Shown here: positions 8,097 through 18,478 of the stretch, piece by piece
How the letters are laid out: the number at the start of each line of letters is the position of its first letter
How positions within the stretch are numbered: position 1 is the first letter of the stretch
DNA from: Bacteroides faecalis
GTDB taxonomy: Bacteria > Bacteroidota > Bacteroidia > Bacteroidales > Bacteroidaceae
Direction: 5' to 3'
DNA length: 64,000 nucleotides
Assembly: GCF_003865075.1 (NCBI RefSeq)
Contig: NZ_BHWB01000008.1
Span: 1 to 64,000, forward strand
Made by a program: the position numbers and the translations under genes
The notes under the pieces: generated by a model
Databases searched by the model: none
What the model was told of the DNA's origin: nothing
Seen by the model: the letters and a program-made list of their open reading frames with translations, nothing else

Positions 8097-9089
8097 ATGA
8101 AAAAAATACTATTATTTTTTCTGATGGGATTCTTTGTGCTTAGCATAGCCTATAGCCAAAGTAGGGATAATTTGTATAAAACCATTCCTGTTGTCAGGTA
8201 TATTCCCGATGCTTTTTTACCTGCTATTGATGGATCTTTTATACATAGTATTGAATATTTAAATATATATATCCAAGATGACGATACTCTATATGTTCAA
8301 TACAGATTTGGGGAGTTAAGGGATTATAAGAGTAAATTTTTTGCAGTGAATCACATTGATACTAAACCATTTTTTACTCCTGATAGTGTATTTATCGTTT
8401 CTTTCCGAAATGAGGCGATCAATGTACCATATCTACCTATATATCGAGTTTATGGTATAAAAAAAGATGGTAAATATCTTTTTGGGCTACTCACTGATGG
8501 GGAAACACAATTGTATCCGTTTAAAAAAATGTTGGAGGTTCGTTATGGATCTGTAGAGAAGTTTAAGGAGATTTATAAGGGTTATATTAATGATCGGCTT
8601 TTAACTATGAACGAGGAAGATAGCGGCATTTCAATTTATTCTGATGATAAAAACGAAATGGTATCTTTTCTAAAGAACGATTATTTGATACATGAGCGGC
8701 ATAATCCTACTGATACGATGAATGTCGTAAACAGGTTTATTTCTTTGGTATCTTCTTATACTTTGTTGAAAGAAGGCCAGGAAAAGTTAATCAGAAGAGA
8801 GCTTATGAGGGAAATTCGTCGTGAACCTGATGCCCATCCAAAAGAATTAAAAGTATCAGCATTTTCCTTTGGTGATATTGTTGTATATGAAGTCGATGTA
8901 TATTATGTACTTTATCATGCTCTACCTCGGCAGCAATTTGAAGAAGTGCGTCGGGGAATTATCAATCAAAATAAGCAAAGATTGCAATACATATCAGAAT
9001 TGAAATTGGATAAAGGACCGGGTCTTCCTTTTGTGACTTATGATACTTTGATCAAGGAAACTGCGGATGCTCTGTTGGGCAAGAAATAA
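8097..9089 (+). CDS. Unrecognised secreted protein
   Basis: 330 residues with an N-terminal signal peptide ('MKKILLFFLMGFFVLSIAYS', probable cut before 'QSRDN'). No family recognised. The mature part is mixed alpha/beta in composition with an 'YQ/YRVYGIKKDGKY' type segment and a charged helical stretch near residues 220-260 ('EKLIRRELMREIRRE'). It lies 11 bp after the cassette secreted protein and about 100 bp before the GT32 gene, so it is probably co-transcribed. No second copy exists in the left cassette. Confidence 0.55.
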   Translation: MKKILLFFLMGFFVLSIAYSQSRDNLYKTIPVVRYIPDAFLPAIDGSFIHSIEYLNIYIQDDDTLYVQYRFGELRDYKSKFFAVNHIDTKPFFTPDSVFIVSFRNEAINVPYLPIYRVYGIKKDGKYLFGLLTDGETQLYPFKKMLEVRYGSVEKFKEIYKGYINDRLLTMNEEDSGISIYSDDKNEMVSFLKNDYLIHERHNPTDTMNVVNRFISLVSSYTLLKEGQEKLIRRELMREIRREPDAHPKELKVSAFSFGDIVVYEVDVYYVLYHALPRQQFEEVRRGIINQNKQRLQYISELKLDKGPGLPFVTYDTLIKETADALLGKK

Positions 9090-9193
9090 TGTTTGGCTTA
9101 ATTTTTTTCATGGTGTGAATTTATGTAGAAAACGGATTTGAAAAAAAGAAGATGTTTTGTAGTGAATGGAATTATCAAACTATTATATAGAAT

Positions 9194-9907
9194 ATGAAAA
9201 ATCAAATACCTAAGATTATTCATCAGATTTGGTCAGACAAAGAGATACCATTACCAGAACATTTTCTTAAAATGGCGGATACTTGGAAGTATGATTATCC
9301 TGACTGGCAATATATTTATTGGAATGATTACAAAATGAATTCATTTATATTAGAGCATTTTCCGCAATATTGGGAGATTTATAACAGTTTTCCTTATGAT
9401 ATACAGCGTTGGGATGCTATCAGGTATTTGATACTTTATAAAATGGGGGGTATGTATGTGGATTTTGATTTTGAGTCTTTGAAACCTTTGAATGGATTAT
9501 TATGTGATAAACAGTGCTGTTTCCCTCAAGAGCCGATATCTCATTGTGGTATTTTTAAACGGAATTTTATAATTAATAATTCTTTAATGGCATCTGTTCC
9601 ATATCATAATTATTTGAAAAATATTATTGAGAAAGTATTTTCGAAAGAAAATTTAGAACTTTCATTCACTGCTCGTAATAAAGATATTGTATTTGATACA
9701 ACAGGGCAGTGGGTCTTGGTTGATGTATATGAAGGTTTATCTACTGAGGAACGTAGTGATGTTTATCTTATTCCTCCTTCCTATATTAATCCTTTTGATC
9801 TTCCTCTTGCGGGTATTGCTAAAAGAGGGAGCTGGGATAAACGTCTTGAATATAGTATAAAAGACGCTTATGCTATACATTATTATTTTGGAAGTTGGAC
9901 GGATTAA
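9194..9907 (+). CDS. GT32-type glycosyltransferase with DXD motif
   Basis: 237 residues with the hallmarks of the GT32/OCH1-like 'glycosyltransferase sugar-binding region containing DXD' family: 'IPKIIHQIWSDKEIPLPE' at the N-terminus, 'YDIQRWDAIRYLILYKMGGMYVDFDFE' around residues 75-100 with the metal-binding D-F-D, and a C-terminal 'AIHYYFGSWTD'. In Bacteroides such enzymes occur in capsule and glycoprotein loci. Its TAA directly abuts the ATG of the third LanC-like gene, repeating the glycosyltransferase/LanC-like pairing seen at 1532. Confidence 0.82.
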   Translation: MKNQIPKIIHQIWSDKEIPLPEHFLKMADTWKYDYPDWQYIYWNDYKMNSFILEHFPQYWEIYNSFPYDIQRWDAIRYLILYKMGGMYVDFDFESLKPLNGLLCDKQCCFPQEPISHCGIFKRNFIINNSLMASVPYHNYLKNIIEKVFSKENLELSFTARNKDIVFDTTGQWVLVDVYEGLSTEERSDVYLIPPSYINPFDLPLAGIAKRGSWDKRLEYSIKDAYAIHYYFGSWTD

Positions 9908-10834
9908 ATGAATTTTATACGTATGAACAGAGAACTATTGAAAATTGTTGATATGATAGCTATCCGTTTACAGAATATGAGAAGTGTTGGTCTGATCGAA
10001 GGGAAAATGGAAGTAATATTGTTTTATTATGAGTTATCTAAATCTATAGATGATGAGACTTATAATAATATTGCGGATAATTTGTTAGATGAAGTGTTTA
10101 GTGAAATTGGGAAAATAAGTACTAATAGTATTGAACAGGGACTTGCTGGGATTGGTTGGGGAATAAATTATCTTATTCGTAATGAGTTTGTAGAAGTAAC
10201 TGAGGATGCTCTTATTGATTTGGAGTGTAACCTTTTTTGGGGGGAATCTGTGGATTTTGGCATTCACTTCTCTATGTTATCTCCTGCTGTTTATCTTCTG
10301 TCAAAATATGGAGGTAAAAAAATGCTGGAGAATTATGATACTTATGTATTAGCTCTTTTGAATACTTGTAGGTATTATTGTTTAAGTATATATGATAATA
10401 AAAAGAAGCCTTTGGATCTGATAAATTCAATGTTATACTTTCTTCTAGAGTTGAAAAAACAAAATGTTCATGTCTGGGAATCTGATAAACTTATCTGGAA
10501 AATTTTAACTTATTTGATGGACTATAAAGATATTGAGAAAGATATATATGGTGATACTGTTATTCTTTTTAATTTGTTGCATCAGATGCCTGATACTACT
10601 TTTTTGAAAAAAGAAGTAATGGCTAGATTGGGTAATTTAAAAGATAAAGATTGGAGTATCGAAGCTTATAGAAAAATATTATGGCAACAAATTCTTTTTT
10701 TTCAATGGAGTGATAACGCTATCATTCTGGATATTGATAAACTTTTGTATCTTATAGATAATGAGAAACAAAATTCAAAAGGAATTTGGGCCCCATTAGG
10801 AATATATTTGATGAATATGAATAAAATCAACTAG
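9908..10834 (+). CDS. LanC-like protein without zinc ligands, third paralogue
   Basis: 308 residues, clearly related in layout to the proteins at 1532 and 5207 but much more diverged: 'VGLIEGKMEVILFYYELSKS' near residue 26 and 'GLAGIGWGINYLI' near residue 77, the latter being the classic LanC-like block. It also lacks Cys-Gly and Cys-His-Gly zinc-binding motifs. It follows the GT32 gene with no gap and is 8 bp upstream of glf, so the three form one transcription unit. The recurring coupling suggests the LanC-like protein serves the glycosyltransferase or its substrate (inference). Confidence 0.6.
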   Translation: MNFIRMNRELLKIVDMIAIRLQNMRSVGLIEGKMEVILFYYELSKSIDDETYNNIADNLLDEVFSEIGKISTNSIEQGLAGIGWGINYLIRNEFVEVTEDALIDLECNLFWGESVDFGIHFSMLSPAVYLLSKYGGKKMLENYDTYVLALLNTCRYYCLSIYDNKKKPLDLINSMLYFLLELKKQNVHVWESDKLIWKILTYLMDYKDIEKDIYGDTVILFNLLHQMPDTTFLKKEVMARLGNLKDKDWSIEAYRKILWQQILFFQWSDNAIILDIDKLLYLIDNEKQNSKGIWAPLGIYLMNMNKIN

Positions 10835-10842
10835 GAGTCAAT

Positions 10843-11955
10843 ATGAGAAAGTATGATTATTTAATTATTGGAAGTGGGTTGTTCGGTTCTGTAGTTGCTC
10901 GTGAATTGACAGAGAAAGGGAAATCATGTATTGTAATTGATAAACGTAGTCATATTGGCGGTAATATCTATACAGAGAAGATGAAAGATATTACAGTTCA
11001 TACGTATGGAGCTCATATCTTCCATACTAATAATAAAATAGTATGGGATTATTTAAATTCGTTTGCTGAATTTAATAGATATACCAATTCTCCTTTAGCA
11101 AATTATAAAGGTGAACTATATAATTTGCCTTTTAATATGAATACATTTTATTGGATGTGGGGAGTGAAAACTCCTGTTGCGGCTTTAGAAAAAATAGAAT
11201 CTCAGAAGAGAAAAGCGGGTATTGGTGTCCCTTCTAATTTAGAAGAACAAGCTATATCTCTTGTGGGAAAGGATATTTATGAAAAGTTGATAAAAGGATA
11301 TACAGAAAAACAATGGGGAAAGAAAGCTGTTGATCTTCCTGCTTTTATCATTCGGCGTTTACCGGTACGTTTTACTTTTGATAATAACTATTTTGATGAT
11401 AGATATCAGGGTATTCCGATTGGAGGATATACTCCTATCATAGAAAAGATGTTATCGAAAAGTGAGGTTGTATTGAATACTGATTATTTTTTAGATAAAG
11501 AATATCTGGATAGTTTAGCTGATACGGTGGTTTATACAGGAGAGATTGATCGATACTTCGATTATTGTTATGGTGCTTTGGAATATCGTAGTTTGCGATT
11601 TGAAACGACTGTGTTAGAAAATCAATCTAATTTTCAAGGTAACGCGGTCGTCAATTATACAGATTCGGAAACTCCTTATACACGCATTATTGAACATAAA
11701 CATTTTGAATTCGGTCGTCAGCCGGATACTGTGATTACTAAAGAGTATCCTCTGACATTTCAATTAGGTGATGAACCTTATTATCCTGTTAATAATGATA
11801 AGAATAATGCTCTTTATGAGAAATATAGTGAGTTATTGCGACGACAGGTAAGCGTGTATTTTGGCGGGAGACTTGCTGAATATAAATATTATAATATGGA
11901 TCAGGTTATTGAACGTGCATTGTGTTTAGTAACTTTGTTGGAACTTAAAAAATAG
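10843..11955 (+). CDS. glf: UDP-galactopyranose mutase
   Basis: 370 residues, the usual length. Flavoenzyme that interconverts UDP-galactopyranose and UDP-galactofuranose in the cytoplasm. Seen: FAD-binding 'YLIIGSGLFGSVVARELTEKG' at residues 5-25, 'DKRSHIGGNIYTE', 'HTYGAHIFHTNN', 'GYTEKQWGKKAVDLPAFIIRRLPVRFTFDNNYFDDRYQGIPIGGYT' in the substrate region, and 'EYKYYNMDQVIERAL' at the C-terminus. Its presence next to two glycosyltransferases suggests that galactofuranose is one of the sugars the neighbouring enzymes use. It is the last gene of the + strand accessory block. Confidence 0.95.
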   Translation: MRKYDYLIIGSGLFGSVVARELTEKGKSCIVIDKRSHIGGNIYTEKMKDITVHTYGAHIFHTNNKIVWDYLNSFAEFNRYTNSPLANYKGELYNLPFNMNTFYWMWGVKTPVAALEKIESQKRKAGIGVPSNLEEQAISLVGKDIYEKLIKGYTEKQWGKKAVDLPAFIIRRLPVRFTFDNNYFDDRYQGIPIGGYTPIIEKMLSKSEVVLNTDYFLDKEYLDSLADTVVYTGEIDRYFDYCYGALEYRSLRFETTVLENQSNFQGNAVVNYTDSETPYTRIIEHKHFEFGRQPDTVITKEYPLTFQLGDEPYYPVNNDKNNALYEKYSELLRRQVSVYFGGRLAEYKYYNMDQVIERALCLVTLLELKK

Positions 11956-12153
11956 TATTTTATGGAAGTATGTAACATGTTTTAATCTTCTTTTGCATAT
12001 ACAAAATGTGTGCTCGTTTACTGGTCTGGGCAAACTCTTTATTGCTTTCTCCATGTCTGGACAGTAGTAACCCTTCACAATGCCATGAATGAAGATAACT
12101 ATACTTCTGGCATCTTCAATGGGAATATATTAAGGTTGCTGTATAAAAATGTA

Positions 12154-14046
12154 TTAATTCAATGGATGTGTGAACCAGAAACAAGACCCTTTTCCTAATT
12201 CCGATTCCACTCCTAATTCTCCTCCTAACTGTGTAATGATGCTCTGGCAGATGGAAAGCCCGAGACCTGTACCTGATATAAAATTATTGAGTTTTACAAA
12301 ACGGTTGAATATACTTTTTTGTTTGTCAGGAGCAATGCCAATTCCTGTGTCTCGAACAACAAATTTTGCATTTTTTCCATCGATCTGGTAATTAATGGTA
12401 ATATAACCTTCCTTGGTGAATTTTAAAGCGTTAGTAATAAAGTTCAGTAAAACCTGCCGTACTCTATTTTTGTCACTGATGAAGCTAAGTTCAGGCAAAT
12501 TGGGAGCTAACCGAAGTTCTACATTAGGCTTGGCTTTTAGTCGCATTGTCTGGACTAATTCAGAACAGAGTTGTCGTGCATCTACCTTTTCCATAGTCAT
12601 ATCAAAAGTCCCGGCTTCAATCTTCGATAAGTCGAGAATATCTGAAATCAGTTGCAATAGGAGCTGATTATTTTCTTCAATGATATTGGCATATTCCAAT
12701 TTCTCTTCTTCATCGCTTGTTTCTAGTAACATACTGGAAAAACCTACGATGGCATTGAGAGGAGTACGTATCTCATGGCTCATATTTGCAAGGAATGAGG
12801 ATTTTAACCGGTCGGATTCTTCTGCTTTATCTTTAGCTTTAATGAGTTTTTGTTCGGTTTCTTTCAGCTCGGTGATATCAAAGTTGATGCAGATCATTTC
12901 AATTATATTGTCCTGTGGGCGATAGTCTCTGACCATTGCATTGATACGTGTCCAGGTATATCTTCCGTCTTCTCTGCATATTCGTACATCCGCAAAAACA
13001 TGATTCTTTTTTCCGTTTAATATTTCAGGGAAATAACTAAGCAGACGTGCTTGGTCTTCTGGGTGGAAGTGGGAATATAAACCAATGATTTCTGATAAAG
13101 GTGTACCTTTTTTCTCTCCCATATTCTGGTACCAACTATCCAGTGCATATCCTTTTCGACTTTGAACATCAAAGAGTGCATAGCCTACTTTGGCATAGTC
13201 GCCTATCAAATCAAAGAAACTTTTGAATTCTTTAATCTTATTATAAGCAATCGTGTTTTCTGTTTGGTCTACGTTGATTAATAGGTAATTGGTAAGTTGA
13301 TGATCAAGGTCGTATAGTGTTGTAGCTCTTGTCATCAGGTCAATACTACCGGTTGTTATTGCCGATTTATAGTATCCGTTAATCTTGGAAAAATCATATC
13401 GGTATGTGAAGTCAGTGTCTTCATGGTCTCTGAGTTTTTGTTTGATTTCTTCTGGGAGTACGGGATTCTTGAATAGATTGATCCCTAATATTTTTTCTTT
13501 GTCGGATATGTGAAACATCTCTAATTCTTTCTTATTCAAGTCGCTTAAATTTCCATTCTTATCATACAATTCAATGCCTACAGGGAGATTTTTATAAATG
13601 TAGTGAAGAATGTGTTCGCTATTTTGTAATGCTTGATAAGCAGAAGCGACTTGAGGACCGTCTTGTGTTTCTGAAATACCATATATTTTTACGTTTCCTT
13701 CTTCATCTGCTTCTTGGTAACTAATTTTACTTCGAATCCATATGTTTCCTTTCGGAGTGTCGAGGAGATAAACTTTTTCGATCGTCTGTTGCAGTTCATG
13801 AAAAGATAATGAAGCTGTATGATTATGATCCTCTTTGAGAATACGATTGTTAAAGTCCTGAAAACTTATCGTGCGGGTTTCATCCAGTCCTAAGAGCTGA
13901 GCTATGAAATCTGAGCAGAGATAGGTTTCTGATTTTAAGTCTGCTATCCACCAACCAATGTGAGCATTGTTCATTAATTTGTGCAGGAACTCACATTCAT
14001 CTTGTTTATTAGTTTCCAATATCTTATTTTTCTTAAGGTTATGCAA
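12154..14046 (-). CDS. Soluble multi-PAS sensor histidine kinase
   Basis: 630 residues, no transmembrane segment or signal peptide. Three PAS-like domains (about 24-130, 145-250 and 285-410), then HisKA with phospho-acceptor His424 in '[20 protein letters not shown]', then HATPase_c with '[10 protein letters not shown]', 'RDTGIGI' and 'GTGLGLSI'. No receiver or output domain is fused and no response regulator lies nearby, so its partner is elsewhere. It is probably a cytosolic redox or small-molecule sensor; the signal cannot be deduced. It converges with the accessory block that ends at 11955. Confidence 0.9.
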   Translation of the reverse strand: MHNLKKNKILETNKQDECEFLHKLMNNAHIGWWIADLKSETYLCSDFIAQLLGLDETRTISFQDFNNRILKEDHNHTASLSFHELQQTIEKVYLLDTPKGNIWIRSKISYQEADEEGNVKIYGISETQDGPQVASAYQALQNSEHILHYIYKNLPVGIELYDKNGNLSDLNKKELEMFHISDKEKILGINLFKNPVLPEEIKQKLRDHEDTDFTYRYDFSKINGYYKSAITTGSIDLMTRATTLYDLDHQLTNYLLINVDQTENTIAYNKIKEFKSFFDLIGDYAKVGYALFDVQSRKGYALDSWYQNMGEKKGTPLSEIIGLYSHFHPEDQARLLSYFPEILNGKKNHVFADVRICREDGRYTWTRINAMVRDYRPQDNIIEMICINFDITELKETEQKLIKAKDKAEESDRLKSSFLANMSHEIRTPLNAIVGFSSMLLETSDEEEKLEYANIIEENNQLLLQLISDILDLSKIEAGTFDMTMEKVDARQLCSELVQTMRLKAKPNVELRLAPNLPELSFISDKNRVRQVLLNFITNALKFTKEGYITINYQIDGKNAKFVVRDTGIGIAPDKQKSIFNRFVKLNNFISGTGLGLSICQSIITQLGGELGVESELGKGSCFWFTHPLN

Positions 14047-14217
14047 TGTATTATTTTGTGGATAAAAATAATCATTTTTGTTGAATTGTGATTAAGTTTA
14101 TCATAGTTTTTAGGTATTGATGCTCTTCCTTTCTTTTATGAACTTTGTGAAAGTATGAAGTGTTCTTAATAAATGAGACAATCAAAGTGTTCTATTAGAA
14201 AAAAGAAAGGAGAACAA

Positions 14218-14964
14218 ATGAAAAAAATTGTATTGCTTCGTCATGGAGAAAGTGTATGGAACAAGGAAAACCGTTTTACGGGATGGACTGATGTAGATCT
14301 AACCGAAAAAGGAATTGAAGAAGCCAATAAAGCGGGAATTACTCTCAGAGAATATGGTTTCAATTTTGATAAAGCTTATACCTCTTACTTGAAACGTGCG
14401 GTGAAAACGATGAACTGCGTGTTGGACGAGATGGATCTGGATTGGATTCCGGTAGAAAAGAGTTGGCGATTGAATGAAAAACATTATGGTGACCTTCAAG
14501 GATTAAATAAAGCAGAAACAGCAGAAAAATATGGTGAAGAACAAGTATTGATTTGGCGTCGTAGTTATGATATTGCTCCGAACCCGTTATCGGAGAGTGA
14601 TCTAAGAAATCCACGCTTTGATTATCGTTATCACAAAGTGCCGGATGCAGAGTTGCCTCGTACAGAGTCTCTGAAAGATACGATAGATCGTATTATGCCT
14701 TATTGGGAATCGGATATATTTCCTAATTTAAAAACAGCAAATACTTTATTAGTGGTTGCACATGGTAATAGTTTGCGAGGGATTATCAAACATCTGAAGC
14801 ATATATCTAATGAGGATATCGTAAAACTGAATTTGCCTACGGCTATTCCATATGTTTTTGAGTTTGATGAGAACTTGAAAGTCGTAAATGACTACTTCTT
14901 GGGAAATCCGGAAGAAATAAAAAAACTGATGGAAGCTGTAGCTAATCAGGGAAAGAAAAAATAG
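14218..14964 (+). CDS. gpmA: 2,3-bisphosphoglycerate-dependent phosphoglycerate mutase
   Basis: 248 residues from the chosen ATG (14218), which follows an 'aaaggag' ribosome binding site. An in-frame ATG at 14173 would add 15 basic residues not expected in the family. Catalyses interconversion of 3- and 2-phosphoglycerate in glycolysis. Seen: '[27 protein letters not shown]' with the phosphohistidine at residue 8, '[11 protein letters not shown]', '[14 protein letters not shown]' and '[14 protein letters not shown]' with the second catalytic His. First gene of a three-gene sugar-phosphate run on the + strand. Confidence 0.95.
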   Translation: MKKIVLLRHGESVWNKENRFTGWTDVDLTEKGIEEANKAGITLREYGFNFDKAYTSYLKRAVKTMNCVLDEMDLDWIPVEKSWRLNEKHYGDLQGLNKAETAEKYGEEQVLIWRRSYDIAPNPLSESDLRNPRFDYRYHKVPDAELPRTESLKDTIDRIMPYWESDIFPNLKTANTLLVVAHGNSLRGIIKHLKHISNEDIVKLNLPTAIPYVFEFDENLKVVNDYFLGNPEEIKKLMEAVANQGKKK

Positions 14965-15002
14965 CATATAAGATATTTTGCCTAAACTAAATTATTTTTA
15001 TT

Positions 15003-16055
15003 ATGAGTAAAATTATAGATTTACTGGGTAACAAGGCCAGTTATTATTTGGATCATACTTGCAAGACTATTGATAAGTCGTTAATTCATGTTCCTTCTCC
15101 AGATATGGTTGATAAAATCTGGATTGATTCTGACAGGAATACGAGGGTATTAAATAGTCTTCAAACTATTTTAGGACATGGACGGTTGGCAAACACCGGT
15201 TATGTATCCATTTTACCTGTTGATCAGGATATAGAACATACTGCAGGGGCTTCTTTTGCTCCCAATCCGATTTATTTTGATCCTGAAAATATAGTAAAAT
15301 TAGCTATTGAAGGAGGTTGTAATGCAGTGGCTTCTACCTTCGGTATTTTAGGGTCTGTGGCTCGAAAATATGCGCATAAAATACCTTTTGTGGTGAAACT
15401 GAATCATAATGAGTTATTGTCTTATCCAAATACCTATGATCAGGTTCTTTTCGGAACAGTAAAAGAAGCTTGGAATATGGGGGCTGTAGCAGTGGGGGCT
15501 ACAATTTATTTTGGCTCCGAACAGAGTCGACGTCAATTGGTGGAAGTCGCTGAGGCTTTTGAACATGCTCATGAGTTGGGTATGGCAACTATCCTGTGGT
15601 GTTATTTGCGTAATAGTGACTTTAAAAAAGGTGGAGTTGATTATCATTCTGCAGCTGACCTTACGGGACAGGCCGATCGTCTGGGAGTTACTATCAAAGC
15701 TGATATTGTGAAACAAAAACTTCCAACTAATAACGGTGGATTTAAAGTTCTTAATTTCGGTAAGATAGACGAACGGATGTATACGGAATTGGCTTCTGAT
15801 CATCCAATTGACCTTTGTCGTTATCAGGTAGCGAATGGATATATGGGACGTGTCGGACTGATTAACTCTGGTGGGGAATCTCATGGAGCTTCCGATTTAC
15901 GGGATGCTGTTATAACTGCTGTAGTAAATAAACGTGCCGGTGGTATGGGATTGATCAGTGGACGTAAAGCTTTCCAGAAGCAGATGAATAAGGGAGTGGA
16001 ATTGTTGAATGCTATTCAGGATGTATATCTTGATCCGGCAATTACTATTGCTTGA
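15003..16055 (+). CDS. Class I fructose-bisphosphate aldolase (DhnA/FbaB type)
   Basis: 350 residues, typical for archaeal-type (DhnA) class I aldolases. Schiff-base enzyme cleaving fructose-1,6-bisphosphate to dihydroxyacetone phosphate and glyceraldehyde-3-phosphate. Seen: '[32 protein letters not shown]', '[12 protein letters not shown]', '[20 protein letters not shown]', '[16 protein letters not shown]' with the likely Schiff-base Lys, and 'LINSGGES'. Lies 38 bp after gpmA and 63 bp before the transaldolase, consistent with an operon for central carbon metabolism. Confidence 0.92.
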   Translation: MSKIIDLLGNKASYYLDHTCKTIDKSLIHVPSPDMVDKIWIDSDRNTRVLNSLQTILGHGRLANTGYVSILPVDQDIEHTAGASFAPNPIYFDPENIVKLAIEGGCNAVASTFGILGSVARKYAHKIPFVVKLNHNELLSYPNTYDQVLFGTVKEAWNMGAVAVGATIYFGSEQSRRQLVEVAEAFEHAHELGMATILWCYLRNSDFKKGGVDYHSAADLTGQADRLGVTIKADIVKQKLPTNNGGFKVLNFGKIDERMYTELASDHPIDLCRYQVANGYMGRVGLINSGGESHGASDLRDAVITAVVNKRAGGMGLISGRKAFQKQMNKGVELLNAIQDVYLDPAITIA

Positions 16056-16118
16056 TTTTTAGAAAACGATTCTTTATCTTTGGAGATCAGATAGTTAATC
16101 CTTAAATAACTTAAATGT

Positions 16119-16775
16119 ATGAAATTTTTTATTGATACAGCCAATTTAGAGCAAATTCGGGAAGCGTATGATCTCGGAGTACTTGATGGAGTGACAACCA
16201 ATCCTTCGTTAATGGCGAAGGAAGGTATCAAAGGAGTTCAAAATCAGCATGATCATTACATTAAGATATGCGAGATTGTCAATGGTGATGTGAGTGCCGA
16301 AGTGATAGCTACGGATTACGAAGGAATGATTCGTGAAGGTGAGGTACTTGCAGGTCTCAATCCCCATATTGTAGTGAAGGTTCCTTGTATTGCTGATGGG
16401 ATTAAAGCAATCAAGTTTTTTTCAGAAAAGGGTATTCGTACTAATTGTACACTTGTCTTTTCAATAGGCCAGGCTCTATTGGCTGCTAAAGCAGGTGCTA
16501 CTTATGTATCACCTTTTGTCGGCCGTTTGGATGACATTTGCGAGGACGGAGTAGGGCTGGTTGCAGATATTGTACGAATGTATCATTTTTATGATTATAA
16601 GACTCAGGTGTTGGCTGCTTCTATTCGCAATACTAAACATATTGTAGAGTGCTTGGAAGCAGGTGCTGATGTGGCTACTTGTCCGTTAAGTGCAATCAAA
16701 GGATTACTGGATCATCCGCTAACGGATGCAGGATTGAAGAAATTTCTGGAAGATTATAAAAAGGTGAATGGATAG
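16119..16775 (+). CDS. FSA/TalC-type transaldolase
   Basis: 218 residues, the short subclass of transaldolase also containing fructose-6-phosphate aldolase. Seen: 'MKFFIDTANLEQIREAYDLGVLDGVTTNPSLMAKEG' at the N-terminus, 'HIVVKVPCIADGIKAIKFF' with the Schiff-base lysine near residue 86, 'TNCTLVFSIGQALLAAKAGATYVSPFVGRLDD', and 'VLAASIRNTKHIVECLEAGADVATCPL'. Whether it transfers dihydroxyacetone (transaldolase) or splits fructose-6-phosphate cannot be settled from sequence alone. Ends the gpmA-aldolase-transaldolase run. Confidence 0.92.
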   Translation: MKFFIDTANLEQIREAYDLGVLDGVTTNPSLMAKEGIKGVQNQHDHYIKICEIVNGDVSAEVIATDYEGMIREGEVLAGLNPHIVVKVPCIADGIKAIKFFSEKGIRTNCTLVFSIGQALLAAKAGATYVSPFVGRLDDICEDGVGLVADIVRMYHFYDYKTQVLAASIRNTKHIVECLEAGADVATCPLSAIKGLLDHPLTDAGLKKFLEDYKKVNG

Positions 16776-16792
16776 TTTAATATTGAATGTTA

Positions 16793-16824
16793 TTGGGCGC
16801 GGATTTTGTATAATTCGCGCCCAA
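16793..16824. terminator. GC-rich hairpin between converging genes
   Basis: Arms TTGGGCGCG (16793-16801) and CGCGCCCAA (16816-16824) pair perfectly over 9 bp with a 14-nt loop. Sits between the transaldolase (+) and a sulfatase (-) that converge, so it can serve both. Confidence 0.75.
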
Positions 16825-16853
16825 TTGCAATTATTTGTTTAATATAAACAGAC

Positions 16854-18383
16854 TTAGGGTAAGGTAATCTGAAAATGTGGATTAGGGGTGTGTTGTGTAT
16901 GGATAATAAAGATCATTTGGTTTAGAATATCCGGATGTTCCGCAGCTATGTTATTATCCTCGTGGATATCTGCTGTGAGATTATATAAAAAAGGTTCCCC
17001 TTTTTTTACTACTAACTTCCAATTTCCCATTCGTAATCCAATTTGATCTGTCTCGTTAAATTCCCAATATAAAAAGCCGTGTTCTTTTTGTCCTTTCTTA
17101 CCCAATAAAGTAGGAGCGAAGGATATTCCGTCAAAGTAGTCGATTGCTTTCTTTGGATCGGCATATTTCGTTTCATAATTTTTCACACCAATTAATTCGC
17201 AGAAAGTAGGCATGATATCGTAGAAGGCACAGATATGGTCATTTACAGTACCTGCAGAAATGTGCCCCGGCCAACGGGCAATAAATGGTATACGGATTCC
17301 TCCTTCATAGCATTGTCGTTTTAATCCTCGTAATTTGCCATCTCTGCCAAAGAAAGTCGGATCTGCACCTCCTTCTTCATGAGGTCCATTGTCACTGGAG
17401 AAAATAACCAATGTGTTTTCATCCAAACCTTTTTCTTTCAATTTTTTCAATACTTCTCCGACATAATAATCCAATCGCGTAATCATCCCGGCGAACTGTG
17501 CGTGTACGTGGGTAATGGCATTGTATCTGGAACCTTCTTGTCCACTAAAGTTTTTGTCCGGATTAAATTTTGCTTTATATCCGTTCAGGATGGAATCTTC
17601 CGGCTGAACTAGCTCTGCGTGAGGTAAAGTATAGGTGAATACTCCAAAGAATGGTTGCTCACCACCTTGTTGATCCAACCATTCCATCGCTTTTTGATGG
17701 ATCATATCAGCGGAGTATTGTGGTCTTTTGTGATAATCGGGACCATACATCGGATATTTGATATTTTCATCCATGACAACACGTACTGTGCCTGTATCTC
17801 CCAATGCTTTGCTATACCTGTTTAGAAAATTAGGATAATATAAATGGGCCTGAAATTGGCAGATGTAACCGAAATATTCATCAATACCCCGTTTGTCGGG
17901 AGTAGAACAAGATCCTTCATAGCCTCCTGCCCATTTACCGAACATGCCGGTAGTATATCCGTTATCTTTCATTATCTCGGGTAAAATAATGTGATTAGGA
18001 TCGTAAGGATGTTGCCCTACAACAGAATACTCTTTGTTATTGCCATACATTACGGTGGGTACATTTTTCCAGTATTCTTTATTTCCTCTGACTTCGCAAT
18101 GTCCTGTATGTTGTCCTGTCATGAATGACGCTCTGGAAGGAGCGCTGACCGGGCTACCTGCATAAGCTTGTGTAAATCGCATTCCTTCACTGGCCATTGC
18201 ATCCAAATGAGGGGTGTTGATGAAAGGTTGGCCATAGCATCCTAAATCTCCATATCCCATATCGTCACAAAGGATGAAAATAATATTTGGTTTAGTACTA
18301 TTTCTTTGTGCACTGACGGATAATGTAGAAAGTAATAGTGCACCACTAACCAGAGAAAGTGATTGATAATTCATAATATTCAT
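16854..18383 (-). CDS. Periplasmic sulfatase, Ser-type formylglycine
   Basis: 509 residues with a cleavable signal peptide (cut near 'SVSAQ'). Type I sulfatase: 'PNIIFILCDDMGYGDLGCYGQP' binds calcium; Ser80 in 'S-A-P-S-R' followed by 'ASFMTG' is converted to formylglycine by the anaerobic maturase (anSME) known in Bacteroides; 'GKWAGGY' and 'SSDNGPHEEGG' complete the site. It removes sulfate esters from a glycan in the periplasm; the exact linkage is not assignable here. It faces away from the other glycan genes, with its own TATCTTTG box at 18403. Confidence 0.9.
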   Translation of the reverse strand: MNIMNYQSLSLVSGALLLSTLSVSAQRNSTKPNIIFILCDDMGYGDLGCYGQPFINTPHLDAMASEGMRFTQAYAGSPVSAPSRASFMTGQHTGHCEVRGNKEYWKNVPTVMYGNNKEYSVVGQHPYDPNHIILPEIMKDNGYTTGMFGKWAGGYEGSCSTPDKRGIDEYFGYICQFQAHLYYPNFLNRYSKALGDTGTVRVVMDENIKYPMYGPDYHKRPQYSADMIHQKAMEWLDQQGGEQPFFGVFTYTLPHAELVQPEDSILNGYKAKFNPDKNFSGQEGSRYNAITHVHAQFAGMITRLDYYVGEVLKKLKEKGLDENTLVIFSSDNGPHEEGGADPTFFGRDGKLRGLKRQCYEGGIRIPFIARWPGHISAGTVNDHICAFYDIMPTFCELIGVKNYETKYADPKKAIDYFDGISFAPTLLGKKGQKEHGFLYWEFNETDQIGLRMGNWKLVVKKGEPFLYNLTADIHEDNNIAAEHPDILNQMIFIIHTQHTPNPHFQITLP

Positions 18384-18402
18384 TATTTGGAGGTATTTGA
18401 AA

Positions 18403-18410
18403 CAAAGATA
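18403..18410 (-). promoter_or_regulatory. -7 box of sulfatase gene
   Basis: TATCTTTG on the minus strand, 19 bp before the sulfatase ATG. Back-to-back with the box at 18454, forming a divergent promoter pair. Confidence 0.75.
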
Positions 18411-18453
18411 CTACTTTCAACTGAATATTTGTTAAAACTACAATCTTAATTTC

Positions 18454-18461
18454 TATCTTTG
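18454..18461 (+). promoter_or_regulatory. -7 box of kinase-RapZ fusion gene
   Basis: TATCTTTG, with TTTG at 18428-18431 as the -33 element (22-bp spacer), 17 bp before the ATG at 18479. Confidence 0.75.
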
Positions 18462-18478
18462 CTCGAAAATGTACGACT

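Noticed and set aside
12010..12198. 62-residue open frame after glf
   Set aside because: No ribosome binding site or family match and it runs into the end of the sensor kinase gene on the other strand.
15414..15884. 156-residue antisense frame in the aldolase gene
   Set aside because: Shadow of a conserved enzyme gene.
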